Source: Angiostrongylus vasorum
Lineage: Eukaryota; Nematoda; Chromadorea; Rhabditida; Metastrongylidae
Direction: 5' to 3'
DNA length: 64,000 nt
Assembly: GCA_018806985.1 (NCBI GenBank)
Contig: JADANN010000302.1
Coordinates: 1,496,001 to 1,560,000 of the forward strand
A program made the position numbers and the translations under genes. The notes beneath the pieces were generated by a model, which saw only the letters and a program-made list of their open reading frames with translations, was not told the origin of the DNA and searched no databases. Below, in pieces: positions 11,244 through 22,645 of this stretch (positions are counted from its first letter, which is position 1; every line of letters begins with the position of its first letter).

Positions 11244-11513
11244 TTTGAAGTATTTACTCATGAGTATCGTGAACGAAAGGAAATTCCGAACTGTGGAGAC
11301 CACGGCGGGAAAGAGAGCTCCTGTTGCACTCCTTCATCAAACAATAACGATAAAAAACGAATAATTAACACTTCAAGAAAGCTGCAGAAAGCTGTGTATT
11401 CCCTTCAATGGTGTGTTTCTTCTGAACGCCTGAACATCTTTCTGATATTTACATCTTCCATTTTATTCACGCAACTTTTTTTGAACCGAAAAGATTTTCA
11501 GCATGCCAGGTAA
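11244..11513 (+). CDS. Candidate exon, unknown protein
   Basis: After TTTTTCAG an open frame of 89 codons runs in phase 0 to a TAA at 11511. It starts FEVFTHEYRERKEIPNCGDH and has a cysteine pair after GGKESS. It lies immediately before, and overlaps in another frame, the start of the small gene at 11503. It could be the next exon after 7672-7749 (both phase 0), with its true 3' border earlier than the stop. The family is not recognised, and chance cannot be excluded. Confidence 0.3.
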   Translation, partial: FEVFTHEYRERKEIPNCGDHGGKESSCCTPSSNNNDKKRIINTSRKLQKAVYSLQWCVSSERLNIFLIFTSSILFTQLFLNRKDFQHAR

Positions 11514-11935
11514 CGAAGTGATATCTGAAATGGTAAATAAAATGAAAGAAATCGGAGATTGCTTGGACAAACTAATGAGACAACAAAAGGCCGAATTCTC
11601 CACAACGAATGTCCCGTTAGCGCCTTTCGATACATCGGACATGCAACTACTCCTAGGTGAAGCAGAGGTAAGAGGATTTATTCTTATTTCAACGTATTAA
11701 ATGTGCTCTATATTGAATGAAAATTAGAAAAAAGATACGAAAACTAAGACGTTTATTACTTGGGACGTGCTTTCCAACAGGTTAGTTGGACATTCAGGTC
11801 CCACCTCCACGAAATCCATTTGACGAAGTGGAAAAATCTTTATGTGCTGCTCGGGAGCAGCAAGATCTGCTACTGTTTGAAGCGGATGTGATGCTCCAAG
11901 AGTACGATCATTTAAAAAATGGGTTGCGCCGTTAA
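11503..11935 (+). CDS. Small two-exon gene, unknown function
   Basis: Exon 1 is 11503-11667 and exon 2 is 11798-11935 (TAA 11933-11935), joined in phase 0 to 100 residues. A GATTTTCAG acceptor one base before the ATG suggests a spliced-leader site. Exon 1 ends in the strong donor GAG|GTAAGA. The first half (NKMKEIGDCLDKLMRQQKAE) and last third (EVEKSLCAAREQQDLLLFEA) look helical and able to form coiled coils. They are separated by a Pro-rich PPPRNPF linker. There is no signal peptide or membrane helix. Size and helix content would suit a subunit of a larger complex, but I do not recognise the family. Confidence 0.55.
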
Positions 11936-12904
11936 ATAGACTATTCACGGTTGTCATGTAAGAACCACTGTCCACGTCAGTTTGTGTCAAAATTCGTCTT
12001 CTTCTATTTGAAATGCTTTTTTTCGCTACAGACGTTGTGGTATTCCTTTAACTACCTCCTTAGGTACACTAGTCAATTACGTATGCTGGAGATTTCTCTT
12101 GATTATCCTCATACGCTATGTTTCTCGAAGATTTCTATACTATACTTCACAGATAGTTCTACTGTTAATATCAAGGACTTCAGTGCAGGAATTCTAACGA
12201 CTATCTATTAACTTCCTCATTCATCAATAAGCCACTGTTCTCTTGATTTTTCAATTTGACTAGCCAATGCGAAATAAATCTTGTACTAGCAGCCTTGTAT
12301 GCGTTCATTGGAAATTTTGCTAGGTGGACAACATTAAACGTACGAAGTGTAATATCTGTCTGCCAAGAGTAGAACTTGCTTCTTATCCTAGCTTTTGTCG
12401 ATTACAGAAAGTTGTTAACGCCTTTCGAAGTAGAAATAGATTTGCTTTTCATAGGAATTCGAAGAAACCACAAATTCACCGCATCGGTAAATTGTTTCTG
12501 TTGCCGTTATTGCACCCATAGATAGCCAGATTGATTCTTCATATTGCTTTCTGAAGAAGTGTTGGTTTTTTTGAAAAGTGAATAAAGAAGAGCCGATTTT
12601 TGAGGACCTTAGTGAAGAAGTAAAACAAGCAGCATAGTTGTTAACCGTGGATTGAAAAAAAACTTGGTCCATTAGCTGACTATGGTATGATGTAGAACTA
12701 ATCGGGATCGATGGTTTTCTTACTACAGATTTACATTTTTTATGTACATATGGCATTCATTGGACGTGAACGATAGTTCGGAAGATCGTACAGAAAGGCG
12801 AAGGAAACGTGGAACCAGATGGTCCCGCTGGAGATTCGTGAACAACTGGACATTCAGTTTTCTGCGTCTACGTTTTCGGCTCCCACGAACGTACCTCACA
12901 GAGG

Positions 12905-12985
12905 GGTTTACTGCCGCTTAGTTGACAGGCAATGTGACGCGTCCCCAGGATAGAGGGTTTAAACGCGGAGCAAGAGCGATCCACC
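12905..12985 (+). mobile_element. 5' scrap of an RTE LINE with a hammerhead-like motif next to it
   Basis: About 80 bases match the 5' ends of the RTE copies at 17140 and 31310 (shared core TTAGT..ACAGGC..TGTG.CGCGTC then AGAGGGTTT..CGCGGA). At 12983-13018, on the minus strand, lies a PLE-type motif TTTGACGAAGGCGATCGCGC followed by CGAAACGCTAGG. Confidence 0.6.
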
Positions 12986-13451
12986 TAGCGTTTCGGCGCG
13001 ATCGCCTTCGTCAAAGCCGCAATAATTCGGATCAGAAGTGAATATCGGAAGGGTGTGACTACGACCAATATAACGAAAAACATAAGAAAAATAACTTAAT
13101 GAGTTTTTAGTTAATCCGATTAAAAGAGCAAATAAAGGGTTTAACAAATAACATAGAAACACTGAAGAATAAAAGACATGAAGCAGGGGAATTATGTAGA
13201 TGAAATTTAATATGAGATACAGCGAGTTCAACTGTTTGGAACACATCACAACGAACCATGTTGCATCTTTGAACTATAAAAACAGAATAAATAGGGAGAA
13301 AAAAAGAAAGTGCAGAGGTGGTTGGAAGTTCCAGAAATAATAGAGATCATCACAGGACGTTAAACAATGCTTGGAAGAAATTATCGGTCAGGATTTCCGT
13401 TGTTTTAGTATTACCCACTATAAAATGCACCTATCCATGAACACGCCCTAC

Positions 13452-13653
13452 CTCTGCAGCCGATCTAGCAATTTTCCCGATGAGATGCTTTCGCTAAACG
13501 CAATAGTAATAGAGACATCTATACAAGAACTGTAATGCTGCTCGCATTGCTGCTCGTGTTCCTCGATCAAATTCTGACCACTGGGCACTATAGGCGTTTG
13601 GCATCGAGCACTAGAAGCGTTGTCGATGCTGAGTAGAGTTACTCGTTGGTTGC
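13452..13653 (-). CDS. Candidate internal exon, unknown protein
   Basis: Minus strand: acceptor AACCTAG, then 202 open bases ending in donor AG|GTAGGG. The translation (NQRVTLLSIDNASSARCQ, then a Glu/Gln/Cys-rich stretch EEHEQQCEQHYSSC) is not low-complexity in the usual sense but matches nothing I know. No neighbouring exon was found, so this is weak. Confidence 0.2.
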
Positions 13654-13707
13654 CTAGGTTAGATTTGATGGTTGCAATAATAAAGGGTAAAGATGATGTT
13701 CTCAAAA

Positions 13708-13970
13708 TTGGTCATTCCCCTAGGGATGCACAACACACTGGATTCCCATTCGCAGCATCGTAAAGGTGACTGAACGCATATTTGGCCTATACAAAACTTG
13801 TGGGAGACTACTGATGTATCATCTCATCTCTGTTTTCACGGTCTCAGACAAATTTGGTAGCAAGTTACCGACCTGTGATGTATGGGGACGTGTTTATCTC
13901 TGGACGTGGGATCGAACCAAGGACCACGTGCATCAGAGAGTATCTGTAGCTGCTAGGTTACACACGCTGG
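13708..13970 (-). repeat. SINE-A, copy 3
   Basis: Minus-strand copy with B box GGTTCGATCCCACG (seen on the plus strand as GTGGGATCGAACC at 13906-13918). The body is diverged but collinear with the other copies. Confidence 0.75.
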
Positions 13971-14257
13971 ATTACAACAATTTCTGAGATGTTTTCCGAG
14001 GGAAATATCTTTTCATAGCTTTTCGAACCAGAAAGTGACCGATTCTTGGAGAGTTTGCTTTAAAGGGAATGATAAGGAAATCGACAACAGTGGAATGGCA
14101 GAACATGAGAGGATCAGTATTTGCTACAACAATAGTTAGAATGTGGTGAGGTTCATTTTTTACTTCTAGTCTCTTCATACGCGGTGATTTTCGAAAAGGT
14201 AGGAAAACTTATAAATCGAATAATTCATTATGGAAACTAGAAAAATGTGGATTTTAG

Positions 14258-15033
14258 ATGACCAAACGAGGACTTTTAAACTTATATGATGACAACTTCT
14301 ATAGAAAAGAAGAGTCTAAGGTAATTGGTGAAATTAAGGTTGACATCTAACGGTGGATATTCATCTACTTATACAACTGTTTTTATAATAATATATTTGG
14401 TCCTTCTATCCTCACATTGCAAGTGTTGAAAAAGTTTCTAACGGGTACTTTAGAACAAACCTAGCAACGAAAAGGAGGAATGTACCGAGAATCAGGAAGA
14501 AAATTATTCCACAAACGTTGACCGAGTTGAAATTCCGGTGAAGGATGTACAAGGCGAGTCATGTGAATGCCCAGACAAGATTAAATTGGATGGTTGGGAG
14601 GGTGTAGAAGGTGAGTCGGTTAAGTAAAATGATGGAAAAAATTGAGTCAGGTAAGATCTTCAAGCGAAAGATGGTCCGTGTAACTACTTATGACTGAGAA
14701 GGAGGGAATAAGAAATGAAGCAGCATGGAGCTTTAGAGGCCTCTGCTTTCTCCTAATCGACATACTTTTCTAGGTGGCAAATCGTTCTTAAGCTATTACT
14801 TTAACATTTGCTTGTAAAGAACCGATCGCTGCACTACAGTGAGGAACAGTCATTGAGTAGTGTAGGATCGTGGAACGCTCTTCTCCATCATCGCCCTGAC
14901 CCATTCAAAGTTACGACCGTGCTCCTTTCATGGCATACGCTTTGATTTTTTAAATAGTTGCTACTGCACTAAGAATAACAGCGGTGATTTAGATGAAATT
15001 CGAACATTACTAAAAGAGAGTGTATCAATTTAA
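14258..15033 (+). CDS. Small three-exon gene, unknown function
   Basis: Exon 1 is 14258-14320, with ATG directly after GATTTTAG, so probably spliced-leader accepting. Exon 2 is 14454-14610, from ACTTTAG to GAAG|GTGAGT. Exon 3 is probably 14993-15033, after GTGATTTAG and ending in TAA. Phases agree and give 86 residues. The protein is strongly acidic and polar (SNEKEECTENQEENYSTNVD), has a CECP motif and a short hydrophobic-charged C-terminus (IRTLLKESVSI), with no signal peptide or membrane segment. An alternative third-exon start at 14957 gives a different short tail. I do not recognise the family. It is likely nematode-specific and intrinsically disordered. Confidence 0.45.
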
Positions 15034-16025
15034 ATGTTTAAGGCGGAAACTTCTCTAAAACTAATGTGGCCTCATATTATCAAGATGAACCGAGCAAAAG
15101 GACTGAAGGATTCACAGTGAGACGACCGAATGAGTCCTGCGAGGTGCGGACAGTAATGTTGTATCATTATCGTATCATGTTTCATCTAATATCTGATATC
15201 TTGCATTAGATATCGAGAAGATAAGCAATAACACAATTGGAAATGCCATGTAGCATAGTAATCTGCTGAAGTCGAATTTCATTAGTGAGATAAATCAGGT
15301 GTCTCAAAAGCAATGAGAGATAGGGAATGAAGTTCATCGTGAGTAAGTCAAGTTTCCCAGGTCGAACTGCGATGTGGAGATTCGTTCATTCAACAGGATT
15401 TCCAATTCAGTATCTTCTTCCGTCAGTCTAGCTGAAAACTTCTAGGATTTGCTACAACCTTCATATCCAGACAGTCGTGATGTAACAAATTTAACCCCAA
15501 CGGATGGCGACTGCCCATTATTACGGCTTGGAAATCTCTCCAAATTCCTTTATGGTTGCGTAATTCGTAAGGAAATGTTTTCAGTTGGAGTAGACATTTG
15601 AGGAGCTCCATACACCTAGTGACCTCCCTTAACGGTTCTGTCACTTGTAAGCAATAGAGATACGAATAGTTTTAGTTTCATCTTCGCTACCAAACTGGGT
15701 AGAAAGCAGTTTCACCGGATTTAGTTACCAGAGAAGCATTTTCAAAGGTACACCTTCAAAAGCTTTTATTTTTTTAACCAGGGATTCTGAGTGAGTTTTG
15801 GTTGATGCGCGATAATACTATTACCGACCTGGAAGCTGGACAAGTGGAAACACCAGTGAAACTGTTCTTTCGCGAAGACTAAAACATTTTGAATGTGAGC
15901 GCCTAACGGTGTTTTATACGAACGACTCCCAACCAGGTTGTAGAGAAAATATTCTAATATTATTGCTCCTCTTTCCCAATATTTTTTGCATACATTTACA
16001 AGTGCGCGATAATACTGGTAGCGTC
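15034..16025. other. Spacer; no assigned gene
   Basis: Only a minus-strand open frame at 15423-15644 (ELLKCLLQLKTFPYELRN...) stands out. It has no recognisable domain and no clear splice sites. Nothing else is supported. Confidence 0.35.
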
Positions 16026-16294
16026 GAGGCACGTGTGGCGCAGTGGTCGGAGGCGCATGGGACCGATATCCGCGCCCAAGCCCACTAAGCTTTCCATTTC
16101 TCCGGGGTCGGCAAATTGATGCCAGACTTGTCTGGGAGGATAGCAGCACTGGGTCGATACATCGATAGGCCACCGCGAGTCGTTGTAAAGACCAGGTATG
16201 CATTAAATCACCTCCAACGATGCTTCGCGATGTCGAGTGCGTGGGGCGTCCCGGACGGATTGATCAATACCGAGAGCTTTCTCCTTTTATCCTT
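16026..16294 (+). repeat. SINE-A, copy 4
   Basis: Good copy with A box TGGCGCAGTGG and the body GCCAGACTTGTCTGGGAGGA. The B-box region (GGGACCGATATCC) is mutated. The tail ends with GATCAATACCGAGAGC. Confidence 0.85.
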
Positions 16295-16499
16295 TTACGT
16301 TCACAAGCAGTATCACAATAAAGATTCGTTGAACTGACTAGAAATACGTCGCTGTTGATTATTTCAAATCTTCTATAAAGCCTCACGCGTGGTAAAAGGA
16401 AGAAAGTGATGTAACAGCTTTCCCTAAAACTCGTCTTCAAGTCCGTTTCACTACCCCAACTCGATTAGTGAACTAAAATTGTACCTTTTTTTTTCCATA

Positions 16500-16825
16500 A
16501 TTTCTAGCTCAAGAGCGTATAGACCAGTGGTAGTTACGCCCACCACTTAGCGAAAGGCACAACCTACACGGCACTCGCTCAACCCCGTTCAGGGCCTGCT
16601 AAGCATCCCATCCCTCTCGAGACGAGAAATTTGTGCCAAATTTGTCTGAGAACAAGTCATTGGCCCACGTTCCATGAGCGGACTCTGTGGCACAAACTAT
16701 TACTGGTATCAAGGGAGAATCGACTCAACCAGTATTCAGCGACATTCATGACGATGACGAAAATCTTCAAGCAACAGCCGAACTCACACGCAAAAAAGTT
16801 CCGATACTTTCGTGAACAGTGCATA
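16500..16825 (+). repeat. SINE-D (tRNA-headed), copy 1
   Basis: Shares its order of segments with 51895-52225, 45165-45345 and 54190-54357: a damaged tRNA-like head with CCAGTGGTAG, a CTCTCGAGACGAGAAATTTG block, and a 3' part with GACGAAAATCTTCAAGCA and CGAACTCACACGCAAA. It is non-coding and old, judging by divergence between copies. Confidence 0.5.
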
Positions 16826-17114
16826 TGAGGAAATGAATCAAATAAGTGAAGTGCTAGAGTTCGCGCAATGCGAAAAGTGGTGACGGATCATATGTAATCC
16901 TTTAAATTTCTATTTGACAGTTCAATAATAGTACCCGAAATTTTTTGCCACTAGTTATTTGCTGCTTTGTTGTTCAGGACTTAAACGCTGTCTGGCGTAA
17001 TGAACGCTTTCATCCATCGAGTGCACAACATGAACGATCCACACTAGGAGAACATAACGATGACGAAGAAGAAAAGGAGCCAAATGATGGAGAAGGTAGG
17101 CAACGATTGGTCCT

Positions 17115-20040
17115 ACGGCTCTCCTTCATATAGAGATCTCATGCCGGTTAGTCGCCAGGCTATGTGGCGCGTCACCAGGTGGCGAATAGAGGGTTAATCG
17201 CGGACCAAAAGCGACCTTTGCTTCCCTAAGTTGGGCGACCTATATGTGTGTATCGAACAACTAAGCAGTAAAAATAAATGGGTTTCATTATCCTAACCCT
17301 AAGAGTCCCCGATTCGACAGCGTTGGAAAGCATTAGTACGGAAAGGCTGCTAAAATCTTAGGATCATTCTAAGCTGCCTAAGCCGCAAAGAGCTAAGGTG
17401 ACGATCTGTACCAACAATGCACGAGCACTTGCATCCGACTCCTCGATAGAAGACTTAATCATTCAAGCAAGAAGGATAAGGTACGACGTCATCGGCCTGG
17501 CCGAGACGAAACGACGCCACCCATTCAACGCCGTCTATCACACCGGAGAAGAACTGTTCCTCGGAACATGCGACAGTAGAGGAGTTGGCGGCGTCGGCGT
17601 TCTCGTCAACACGGCTTTGCCCATGAACATCGATTCATTCGAACAACTTACAACCCGGATCGGACGTTTACGATTAAGAAGATGTGGATCAATTCCGGCT
17701 TTGACAATCATCGTCGTTTACGCGCCGACATCACACTATGACGAAGAAGAAGTCGAAGAGTTCTGTGTGGATTTGGAGAAGTTCTGCAGAGAAAACCATA
17801 CATTTTTAAGATCACCGGTGGGGATTTTAACGTTAAGACTGGACCTAGAAGAACGTCTGAAAAACGTCACATTGGGACCCATGGCTTATAATGGAACGAG
17901 CAGGGGTGAGCGGCTATCAGAGTTAATCATGATAACGAAGACCATTCATGGGAACACACAGTTCCAGAAGCCCAACTCTCAACGCTGGACGTGGAAGCCT
18001 CTTATTGGAGAATACGCTAATGAAATAGACCATGTCATACTAAATCGAAGGTTTTGCCTAAACGATATCGTTCTTATACCAAGGTTTTTAACGGGATCAG
18101 TTCATTTCCCTCTCAGTCCATTATTTCACTCCTCGTATAAAGGAAAAAAAAGCCGGCAAATTCAAAAAATGACATCCCAAAACCACTACAAATTGGAATT
18201 TGTTCAGTTCATTAGTTTGCTGTTGGGCTGATGCCCTACTCGAAAACAATGACGAGGAATACGATCGGCTCATTCAACATCTTCACGTTAGTGCTGTGAA
18301 AGCTGAGAGTTTGAAAATCCCCTGCTGGTAACCGCCAACTCACGTGCAAACTTTCGAAACAAAGCGGATAATTGCTAAAAGATTTTAAAGAGAGAAGAGA
18401 TGCGGTTGCGGTCGAAGCAGCAGGGCGTGGGAAAAGCGTTCACAGAGTCCATCCGACCCTCGCCAATCACAGAACCAAGGTGATTGCTTTCCGATTTACA
18501 GACGGAACAGTTACAGCTTCCAGAATGGATACTGATCAAATCATTAATACTTGGACCTCTCCAATAGCTACTTTGTACTGCATCTACATGAAATAAAGAG
18601 TGATAGATATGTCCTCTTAGCTGTTTTCCATTCTGAAATCTAACATACCATTTCGTCGGTGAGCAATCGAACATCATCCAGTCCGAACGAGACAATTTCT
18701 GAACGTCAGAATTACCTTCCACCCATCCTCACCAGCAACTGTCTCATCTTTTCACAAGAATGTGACGTTCCTTTTTAATGGAAGACGTGTTATTGTTCAA
18801 GAAGTGTGACCTCGGCGATATTGGCAACTATCGCCCAATCTGCTTCCTGTCGGTTGTCTAGAAACTCTTCGCTCTAGTGGTCCTAACATGTGAGCAAGGA
18901 GGGTTCCGGAAAGGATTCAGTACTACAGACTCATTTAAACAATAGCACAGCTCAGTGAAATGTCGTGGGAATGCAAGAGACCGCTCTGAATCACTTTCAT
19001 CGATTTAATGAAAGCCTTTGACTCAATGGTAGCTAACAGTTATGGAAGCCCTGGAGAGCCAGGGTGTCTTTACCCAGTGTGAAAAAGAATCTTCTTGAGG
19101 CATATAAAAGTTTTACAACCAAAATATCACTATCGTATAACAATGTTAACATTGACGTCAAAAGAGAGGTTAGGCAAGGCAATACCATCTAGCCAAAATC
19201 ATTCACGGCCTCCCTCGAAAACACATGTGACCATTGGAATAGGGCAACATGGGAGTGAAAATAAATGGTGGAGAATCACCTCATTATCGCTTTGTTGATG
19301 ATATCGTTTTTTATCGACTTTGATAACGCCTGGGGAACGATTGATCTTCGACTAAATCTCACAAAAACGATGTTTATGAGGAATAGATTGGTTTTGTATG
19401 CCCACTCACGCTCGACGAAACGAATATCTTGAGTGCTTCAATTACGTCCATCTAGGTCGGGGAAAAATATGCTGAATGACTTAGCTCCACAATGAGTAGG
19501 AGGAAGCGAAAGGCATGTGGAGCTTTCAACAATGTCGAGGATTTAGTGAGGAGAACAAATAAAAGCCGACTCCGCACCCACGTTTTCAACTCCACTATTG
19601 TTCCTGTCTGAACGTATGCGTCAGAAACCCGGTTGCTACGTGCAGGATGCACGATCACGGGCAATGCTAGGAGTATTCCATATCACGTAAGTGACGAAGG
19701 CATCGGAACTTCCGACCTACTTCAACAATAAGAAACGGAGGACGCTGTTCTACAGGCCAAACTGTGGGAGATAAGGTTTGACGGAGACGTAATGCGTATG
19801 GACAACAACCGATGGGCAAGAACCGTTACTGATTGGATTCATTGGGATGTCAAAAGTACTGAAGTAGGACTGCCGACTCAATGGTTAACGTTCTTCACGA
19901 TAACCCTGAGAGGAGGATGTGGTGCTCGACGAGTCCCAGGATTGAGTACAACCCATTGTGCGTGCTACTCTTGCGCGCGACGAGGCGCTCGCTCGAGTCA
20001 CTCGACGACCAGTGGAACGACGACAGATGCAGGTGGTAAT
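17115..20040 (+). mobile_element. RTE-type LINE R1, near full length, inactive
   Basis: It begins with the same 5' sequence as R3 (CCGGTTAGTCGC...GGTTAATCGCGGA). It continues with an AP-endonuclease, a reverse transcriptase broken by many indels, and the family's 3' end (CACTCGACGACCAGTGGAAC near 20010). The RT box survives as RFVDDIVF at about 19287-19310. Frames change repeatedly between 18240 and 19900, so no complete ORF exists. Confidence 0.9.
17398..18231 (+). pseudogene. RTE apurinic-like endonuclease domain, degraded
   Basis: The open frame keeps the EEP-type endonuclease start (TNNARALASDSSIEDL), the metal-site GLAETKRR, the [10 protein letters not shown] strand, VVYAPTSHYDEEE, and the late ANEIDHVILN. 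In RTE elements this domain nicks the target DNA. The GDFN active-site motif is encoded at 17816-17850 but in another frame. Two indels around it shift the ORF out and back, replacing the motif with SPVGILTLRLDL. The domain is therefore catalytically dead even though the ORF reads through. Confidence 0.8.
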
Positions 20041-20420
20041 AGTAACATCCCAGAGAACCAATCAATTGTTTTTCACTTCTCAGTGCAACTCATTTCTCTT
20101 CCAGGCAAATTTTTTTCTGACCTCTGACGAAGCTTAATCGTGCTACATTAGTTTTAAGAAATGACGACATATAATAGATTGTAGCGTGCTAAATGTAGTT
20201 ATCGATTTTTCCGAAAGCGATGCTTCTCTATAGAGTTCATTCTCATATTCGTTCAAATGTCATACTAACTTTGATCTCTTATTTTCTCAACTTTTCTTTA
20301 GATTGTATGTTATTTCTATAAGATCCTCATTTCAGATAAAGAGCTTGGAATCCTTTTTATTATTACAAGGAATGCAATTCAACGTTTTATTGTTAAATCA
20401 CCGAATCCTACAATATTCAG

Positions 20421-20515
20421 GCGCCAGACGATTGGCGTTCACCAACTACAACTCCTATATGCGGGCAACTGTGGACTCATACGCTCATCTCAGTCTTAGT
20501 GAATTCGAAAAAAAG
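20421..20515 (+). CDS. Isolated candidate exon
   Basis: Acceptor CAATATTCAG, then 95 open bases in phase 1, ending AAG|GTATTCAG. The translation (RRLAFTNYNSYMRATVDSY, then AHLSLSEFEKK) looks like genuine protein with balanced composition. No flanking exon was recognised, and the family is unknown. Confidence 0.3.
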
Positions 20516-20759
20516 GTATTCAGTCAGTCACTGAACGGCTTTATCATTGTCGGGATTTTTTATCAGATTGTCCTTAGAGACTTCTGTTACTGTAGTGGGA
20601 CATTTATTGTAGGTACAAATGAGATCGTATGTGTTGGATAATCAGTTCTGTGAAAAATGCATTTGTGAAGCAATTAGATTAAAACATTCTCCACTCTTTT
20701 GTCCTCATCTAGAATGTCTACAGGTTTGTTAACTATTATTACAGCATCTTAAAAACGAC

Positions 20760-20995
20760 CTTCACTAAACCTTGGTAACAATAATCAACAACTTTTTTAA
20801 TGGTTGTGCTAGCACGTGGTTGCCATAAAACCTTTATTCGGTTAATGTTTCGGCTCCCTTTGGCTTCCTCAGCGCCGCGTTGATCGCTGATGGATAATCT
20901 ACTCGAATCAACGCGGCTGTGAGGAAGGCGAATTTTCCGAAACGTTAACCAAATAAAAGTTTATATTTACCTATTGGTAGCTCAACATATAGAAA
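20760..20995. mobile_element. PLE-type foldback element P3
   Basis: Two hammerhead-like motifs face each other: minus strand at 20840-20876 and plus strand at 20915-20950 (GTGAGGAAGGCGAATTTTCC then GAAACGTTAACC). They are separated by an inverted AACGCGG...CCGCGTT segment. The outer flanks (TAAACCTTGGTAA at the left, GCTCAACATATAGAAAAT at the right) match P10 at 58865-59395. It is non-coding. Confidence 0.6.
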
Positions 20996-21314
20996 ATTAT
21001 TACGATGTTGTTTGAAAAAAGACCTCTGTTTGATCCCAAAATCTTCTTGTATGCCTACCCCGTGCAATACCAAGAAGGCGGTGATGGTCAGTGATAGCCC
21101 AACTATGGAACCTAGTTGGCTGAGCCGTTCTACGACAACGATATGCTGTTTTCTGGATGTTTCCAGGATAGCTCTCTCTTTCCAACGTGTAACGTCATCG
21201 GTTATATATCTAGTGAATAAAGTCATGTTCATATTTAGCAACGTAGTTGATAGTAAGATGATGCTTACTCAGGCATAACTTCGAGAGAGGTGACTAACTG
21301 GCGGTCAAAATTTG

Positions 21315-21761
21315 TATTCTTGTTGAGCAGACACGAGGTGTTATTTTTATTCTTTATTCACGAACAAGCTGACGTTTCGGCGGATTTCGCCTTCCTCAGA
21401 GGCGCTTTCTATGAGGCTTCCACTGAGTATGTCGAGTGGAGACCAACCGCACAGAGTTCACATGGAAGCGTAATGTGCTCCTCCCATCAAAATAACAGCC
21501 TAGAGAGCTGTGATTGTGCGAGGAAGCTATTCTGTGTTCAAAGTGATTGAAATCTTGGTTCAGCGTATTCTCTGTTTGGTTATGGAGGTGTTTGGCCGAA
21601 TAGATTGCTGTCAACTTGACCTTTCCAGGCTCTGAGAAAGGCGAAATCCGGCGAAACGTCAGGTTGTTCTTGAATAAAGAATGAAAATAACACCTCGTGT
21701 TTGCTCAACAAGAATACGAAGAATTACTTGATCAATGCCGAGGTTAATAGAAAGTCGGACG
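21315..21761. mobile_element. Minimal non-coding PLE P4 with perfect target-site duplication
   Basis: About 447 bases made only of the two PLE terminal segments, in inverted orientation (motifs at 21368-21403 minus and 21628-21663 plus), with a short unique centre. The direct repeat TGGCGGTCAAAATTTG occurs at 21299-21314 and 21762-21777 and marks both ends of the insertion. Identity to P7 and P8 termini is high, so the insertion is fairly young. Confidence 0.85.
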
Positions 21762-22104
21762 TGGCGGTCAAAATTTGGTTCTCGTACCTTACGTTTGTCA
21801 GACGGCTGGAAATAATACTACTTCATATCATTTGCGTCATTATTTCGCTTTCACTTTCAATAATTTGCGACCTCTTCGTGGTAAGAGGTATTCTAGAATG
21901 TCGAACTGCAATCTACTATAGGCGGCTGTTCATCTTACTGTCAGGTTCACCTAACGTGTACCGAAGTTTGAAATTTCTATCTGGCCTACGAAACACACCC
22001 ATGATTAGGTTTAATCGGTGACATAGCGCTACGACTTGTGAATAGTAAGTCGTATGAAAAGTGTCTGTACTCTATGTCCTTTCTGCCACTGAACTCTAAT
22101 TAAC

Positions 22105-22310
22105 ATCTGTGGTGGCGTGATAGGCCGCCATGATAGATTCCATGTCGACTAGACCTTTCAAGGCTCTGAAGAAGGCGCAATTCGCCAAAACGTCAGCTAT
22201 TGTGAATAAATAGTGTAATAACAACCTCACATTTGTGCATGAAGAAAACAGTAAATTATTGATCAGTGCCCAGGCTAATAAACAGTTCCTACCCGGAATA
22301 ACTATAATAG
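22105..22310 (+). mobile_element. PLE terminal fragment P5
   Basis: Plus-strand motif at 22162-22197 (CTGAAGAAGGCGCAATTCGC then AAAACGTCAGC). It is followed by AATAACAACCTCAC and ATTGATCAGTGCCCAGGC, the outer PLE end seen elsewhere. No coding sequence. Confidence 0.6.
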
Positions 22311-22360
22311 TTGAAATCGCGTACTATTAATACTTAACGTGTACAATGTATAAGTATAAT

Positions 22361-22645
22361 AGGATAGAGCATTCGGTGTTGATCAGCCCTCTGAAGAATA
22401 CGCCATTTATTCAGCTTCACCAACCATCCTTAAAGGTAACTGAATGCATATCTTTCCTATGCAATGCGATGTCTTACTATTGTATCAAGTCAGTCTTACT
22501 ACCCTCCTAGGCAAGTGTGGCACCAATTTGGAGACCCAGGAAGGAGGGAAGACTTGGTGCGCCCTGGGACATTCGATTGAACTAATGACCAAGTGCCTTT
22601 TGCACAGCACCTCTGACCACCGCGATACGCCTGCCCAAAGAATTT
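22361..22645 (-). repeat. SINE-A, copy 5
   Basis: Minus-strand copy. The plus strand starts with GTGTTGATCAGCCC and ends in the head region near CGCGATACGC. The middle has an insertion-like change (GGAGACCCAGGAAGGAGG). Well diverged. Confidence 0.7.
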
